In this document: in pieces, positions 61,879 through 64,000 of the stretch | How positions within the stretch are numbered: position 1 is the stretch's first letter | Layout: the number at the start of each line of letters is the position of its first letter | DNA from: Lachnospiraceae bacterium | GTDB lineage: Bacteria; Bacillota; Clostridia; Lachnospirales; Lachnospiraceae | DNA length: 64,000 nt | Direction: 5' to 3' | NCBI GenBank assembly: GCA_910574805.1 | Contig: CAJTCV010000009.1 | Coordinates: forward strand, 148,179 to 212,178 | Program-made: the position numbers and the translations under genes | The notes under the pieces: generated by a model | Databases searched by the model: none | Seen by the model: only the letters and a program-made list of their open reading frames with translations | Told to the model about the DNA's origin: nothing

Positions 61879-62169
61879 TCACACCTCCTCAAGAATCGCC
61901 CGTCCTGCCGCCCCCACCGACTCCATGGCGCCTACATTTAATGCGGTGGTCGTGGCTCCTGCTGCAATCGTCGTAACAGCTCCTGCCGTCGCTGCCTCAA
62001 TCCCTGCTGCTGCCGCCGCCGTACCCACTGCACCTCCAACGGAGGCTCCGATGGCCGTCGTTCCTGCTGCTATGGCTGCTCCCACCGGCCCCGCGGTTGC
62101 CACGACTGTTGTTGTAATGCCTGCTGCTGCAGTTGCTACTGCTGATAAAACCGGTAAAATAAATAACAT
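61879..62169 (-). CDS. Small Ala/Gly/Thr-rich hydrophobic protein
   Basis: 96 aa, ATG after AGGAGG. Almost no charged residues until the C-terminus (RAILEEV); dense Ala, Gly, Thr and Val with GxxxG-like spacing (AAIAAGTTAIGASVGGAVG). Likely membrane-inserting, two or three segments, or self-assembling. No family recognised. Single gene beside the insertion sequence. Confidence 0.65.
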   Translation of the reverse strand: MLFILPVLSAVATAAAGITTTVVATAGPVGAAIAAGTTAIGASVGGAVGTAAAAAGIEAATAGAVTTIAAGATTTALNVGAMESVGAAGRAILEEV

Positions 62170-62381
62170 TCTGAAATCCTCCTCATGTTTAAGACGCTGT
62201 TTTCTTCCTTCTACTTTAAATACAGGACTGCTTTTCCAGAAAGTTGTCAGTCTTGATAAAAAAAATCTGTTAAAACCTAAACTCCCGGAAAAAATTATAA
62301 CAACGCCCCTAACCTTGTTGGTCGTACCTGAAAAACCCCCGGAAATATGCCGTTTTTTACAATAAAGATAACAAATACGAC
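62170..62381. other. Intergenic between the small protein and the insertion sequence
   Basis: No gene. The left terminal repeat of the IS should lie here but cannot be defined without the right end. Confidence 0.4.
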
Positions 62382-62410
62382 TTGTATTTCCCTTCGTATG
62401 TTGTTATAAT
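62382..62410 (+). promoter_or_regulatory. Transposase promoter
   Basis: TTGTAT (62382-62387), 17-bp spacer, TATAAT (62405-62410). Confidence 0.75.
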
Positions 62411-62421
62411 ATTATAACAAC
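62400..62421. promoter_or_regulatory. 22-bp perfect palindrome over the transposase -10
   Basis: GTTGTTATAAT followed by its exact complement. Covers the -10 and start point, suggesting autorepression. Confidence 0.55.
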
Positions 62422-62441
62422 ATCATTATCGGGAGGTACAA

Positions 62442-64000
62442 ATGAGCTACGAGGTTATCCAAAAAGTCGGCAGGCACCAATACATATACCTTGCAGAAGG
62501 CTACCGTAACGAAAACGGGCAGCCACGCCAGAAACGCAGGCCCATTGGAAAAATAGACCCTGTGACCGGGCAAAAAGTATACAAGCCGGAATACCTGGCG
62601 CAGCTCCATAGAAACGGAGCCCAGTCTGGAAACCTGGAACCGGAAGGCCTGTTTTCTGCAGAGGACATCCGTAAATCTTCCGTGCGTTCTTATGGCTCTT
62701 TCTATCTATATAGGAAGATAGCAGAACGCAACGGCATGGTCCGCGCCCTGAGGGAAGCCCTTCCCGCCTGCTGGACGGAGTATTTTACCCTGGCCTGTTA
62801 CATGGTCTCTGCAGGAGATCCGCTGATGTACTGCGAGGACTGGCTGAAGGACACGGAATCTTATCCGGTTGGCTCCCTGTCATCCCAGCGCATCAGCGAA
62901 CTGCTGCTTTCTCTGCCGCCACAGGGAAGAGAGGCATTCTACGGCAGCTGGTATGCCGCCCATAATGACGTGGAATACCTGGCGCTCGACATCACGTCCG
63001 AGTCCTCTTATTCAGAACTGATCGAGGATGTGGAATGGGGCTACAACCGCGACCATGAGCAGCTCCCTCAGGTTAATCTCTGCATGATGGTCGGCGAAAC
63101 CAGCAGGCTGCCCGTCCACCAGACGGTATATGCAGGGAGCCATAAGGATGTGCGCACCCTGGTCACTTCCCTGTCCCGCTTTGAGGCTGCCACCGGGAAA
63201 CGGCCTGCCACCATTGTCATGGACAAAGGGTTCTTCAGTGCGAAAAACATCAATTTCCTGCTTGGGGACAGTGATGGGGAGGCACATAACTTCCTGATCT
63301 CCATGCCGTTCACATGCGCCTTCGCAAAGAAACAGGTGGAAAGTGAACGGAAAGATATCGACTGCGTGGAAAATACCATTGTCGTCAATGGGTACCCCCT
63401 GCGGGCAGTCACCAAACTGCGGGCATGGAATAAAGACCATAAAGTGTACACCCATATCTACTACAGCGCAAAGAAGGCTTCGGGGATACGGGAAGACCTG
63501 TATGCAAAAGTTGCGCTGCTGAAGCAGAGGGCAGACGCAGAACCTGAAAAATGCCTGGATGACGGGGAGTGCCGGAAATACCTTATCATCCGAAGATCAG
63601 AAAAACAGGCCTCCGGCTATACCGTCAGCATCCGTAGTGATGTATTGGAAAAGGTCCTTTACACTGCGGGATGGGTAGTCCTGATCAGCAATAATATCCC
63701 GGATGCCCTGCAGGCCATGTGCGTGTACCGTGACAAGGACGTTGTGGAAAAAAGCTTCCTGCGCCTCAAGAACAGCATTGACCTTGGGCGGCTGCGTGTC
63801 CACAGTGATAATGCGATGCAGGGGAAACTGTTTGTCGGATTCCTCGCATCCATCCTCATGGCAGAGATCAACAAAACGATGGACAGGCATGGCCTTTATA
63901 AAAAATATACTATGAAGGAGCTGGTGAACCTGTTGGCAAAGCTTCGTGTTCAGGATATCAATGGCAGGCGTATACTGTATCCGGTATCAAAAGAACAGCG
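62442..64000 (+). CDS. IS1634-family (IS4-superfamily) transposase, C-terminus beyond the window
   Basis: At least 519 codons open, ATG at 62442 behind GGGAGG. DDE residues can be placed: Asp in YLALDITS (about 183), Asp in TIVMDKGFFS (about 261), and Glu in DVVEKSFLRLKNS (about 438), with the Y-x2-R-x3-E-like YRDKDVVE block. N-terminus YIYLAEGYRNENGQPRQKRR matches the family. Cuts and pastes the element. GC-richer than the adjacent AT-rich genes, so a recent arrival. Confidence 0.92.
   Translation, partial: MSYEVIQKVGRHQYIYLAEGYRNENGQPRQKRRPIGKIDPVTGQKVYKPEYLAQLHRNGAQSGNLEPEGLFSAEDIRKSSVRSYGSFYLYRKIAERNGMVRALREALPACWTEYFTLACYMVSAGDPLMYCEDWLKDTESYPVGSLSSQRISELLLSLPPQGREAFYGSWYAAHNDVEYLALDITSESSYSELIEDVEWGYNRDHEQLPQVNLCMMVGETSRLPVHQTVYAGSHKDVRTLVTSLSRFEAATGKRPATIVMDKGFFSAKNINFLLGDSDGEAHNFLISMPFTCAFAKKQVESERKDIDCVENTIVVNGYPLRAVTKLRAWNKDHKVYTHIYYSAKKASGIREDLYAKVALLKQRADAEPEKCLDDGECRKYLIIRRSEKQASGYTVSIRSDVLEKVLYTAGWVVLISNNIPDALQAMCVYRDKDVVEKSFLRLKNSIDLGRLRVHSDNAMQGKLFVGFLASILMAEINKTMDRHGLYKKYTMKELVNLLAKLRVQDINGRRILYPVSKEQ

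Larger units (their letters stand above)
62370..64000 (+). mobile_element. IS1634-like insertion sequence, left part
   Basis: Contains the transposase at 62442 and its promoter; the right end is outside the window. The left boundary is approximate. Confidence 0.7.

Noticed and set aside
61925..62365. 146-codon plus-strand frame opposite the Ala-rich gene
   Set aside because: A mirror of the repetitive GC-rich coding strand; only the minus-strand frame has AGGAGG at proper distance.

Overview
The window looks like the chromosome of a spore-forming, anaerobic, moderately GC-rich Firmicute, most likely a Lachnospiraceae member. Reasons: AGGAGG-type ribosome sites throughout, sporulation genes (spoIIE-like, yabP, yabQ, cotS-like), a glycyl-radical enzyme with its activase, an S-box upstream of metK, and the conserved block mazG-hup-rqcP-yabP-yabQ-divIC-spoIIE-tilS-hpt-ftsH. 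The family assignment is inference; no rRNA is present.

1-24 kb is a catabolic region. A minus-strand operon (Gfo/Idh oxidoreductase, flavodoxin-like reductase, SsuA/TauA-type binding protein, two permeases, ATPase running off the left edge) is divergent from a LacI regulator. Then come an alcohol dehydrogenase, an rbsC-rbsB-rbsA-pfkB-deoC operon, a glycyl-radical enzyme operon (enzyme, activase, PHP phosphoesterase, Zn alcohol dehydrogenase), and a pfkB-ydcF-MIF tautomerase-deoR operon divergent from a GntR/UTRA regulator. Three related palindromic sites (5'-side of the 6.06-kb alcohol dehydrogenase, of the rbs operon, and in the pfkB/gntR divergent gap) suggest one regulon, perhaps run by the GntR protein. 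A dicarboxylate/amino-acid symporter closes the region.

24.2-29.6 kb is an AT-rich, tightly coupled five-gene operon: PvuII-like DNA methyltransferase, phosphoribosyltransferase-like protein, large AAA/ORC-CDC6-like ATPase, an unrecognised Rossmann/CARF-like protein, and ThyX. No restriction enzyme is seen. This is my main candidate for an undescribed conflict/defence system.

29.9-54 kb is mostly core genome: metK with a SAM-I riboswitch, a two-component system, murA, an XRE regulator with a nearby truncated copy, two tRNA-Gly genes, a 2-hydroxyacid dehydrogenase, an FGGY kinase, azlCD, a GH13 amylase, ftsH, hpt, tilS, spoIIE (with a Spo0A-type promoter), divIC, yabQ, yabP, rqcP, hup, mazG, a phosphohexomutase and a CotS-like kinase.

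53.8-64 kb is a second accessory region: an orphan Cas6 and a CARF-HEPN (Csx2/TIGR02221-type) ribonuclease with no array or Cas10 in view, a glutamine-rich small protein, a Schlafen/AlbA-type ATP-binding protein, a SIR2-HerA defence pair, a decayed PIN toxin-antitoxin locus, a small Ala/Gly/Thr-rich hydrophobic protein, and an IS1634-like transposase running off the right edge.
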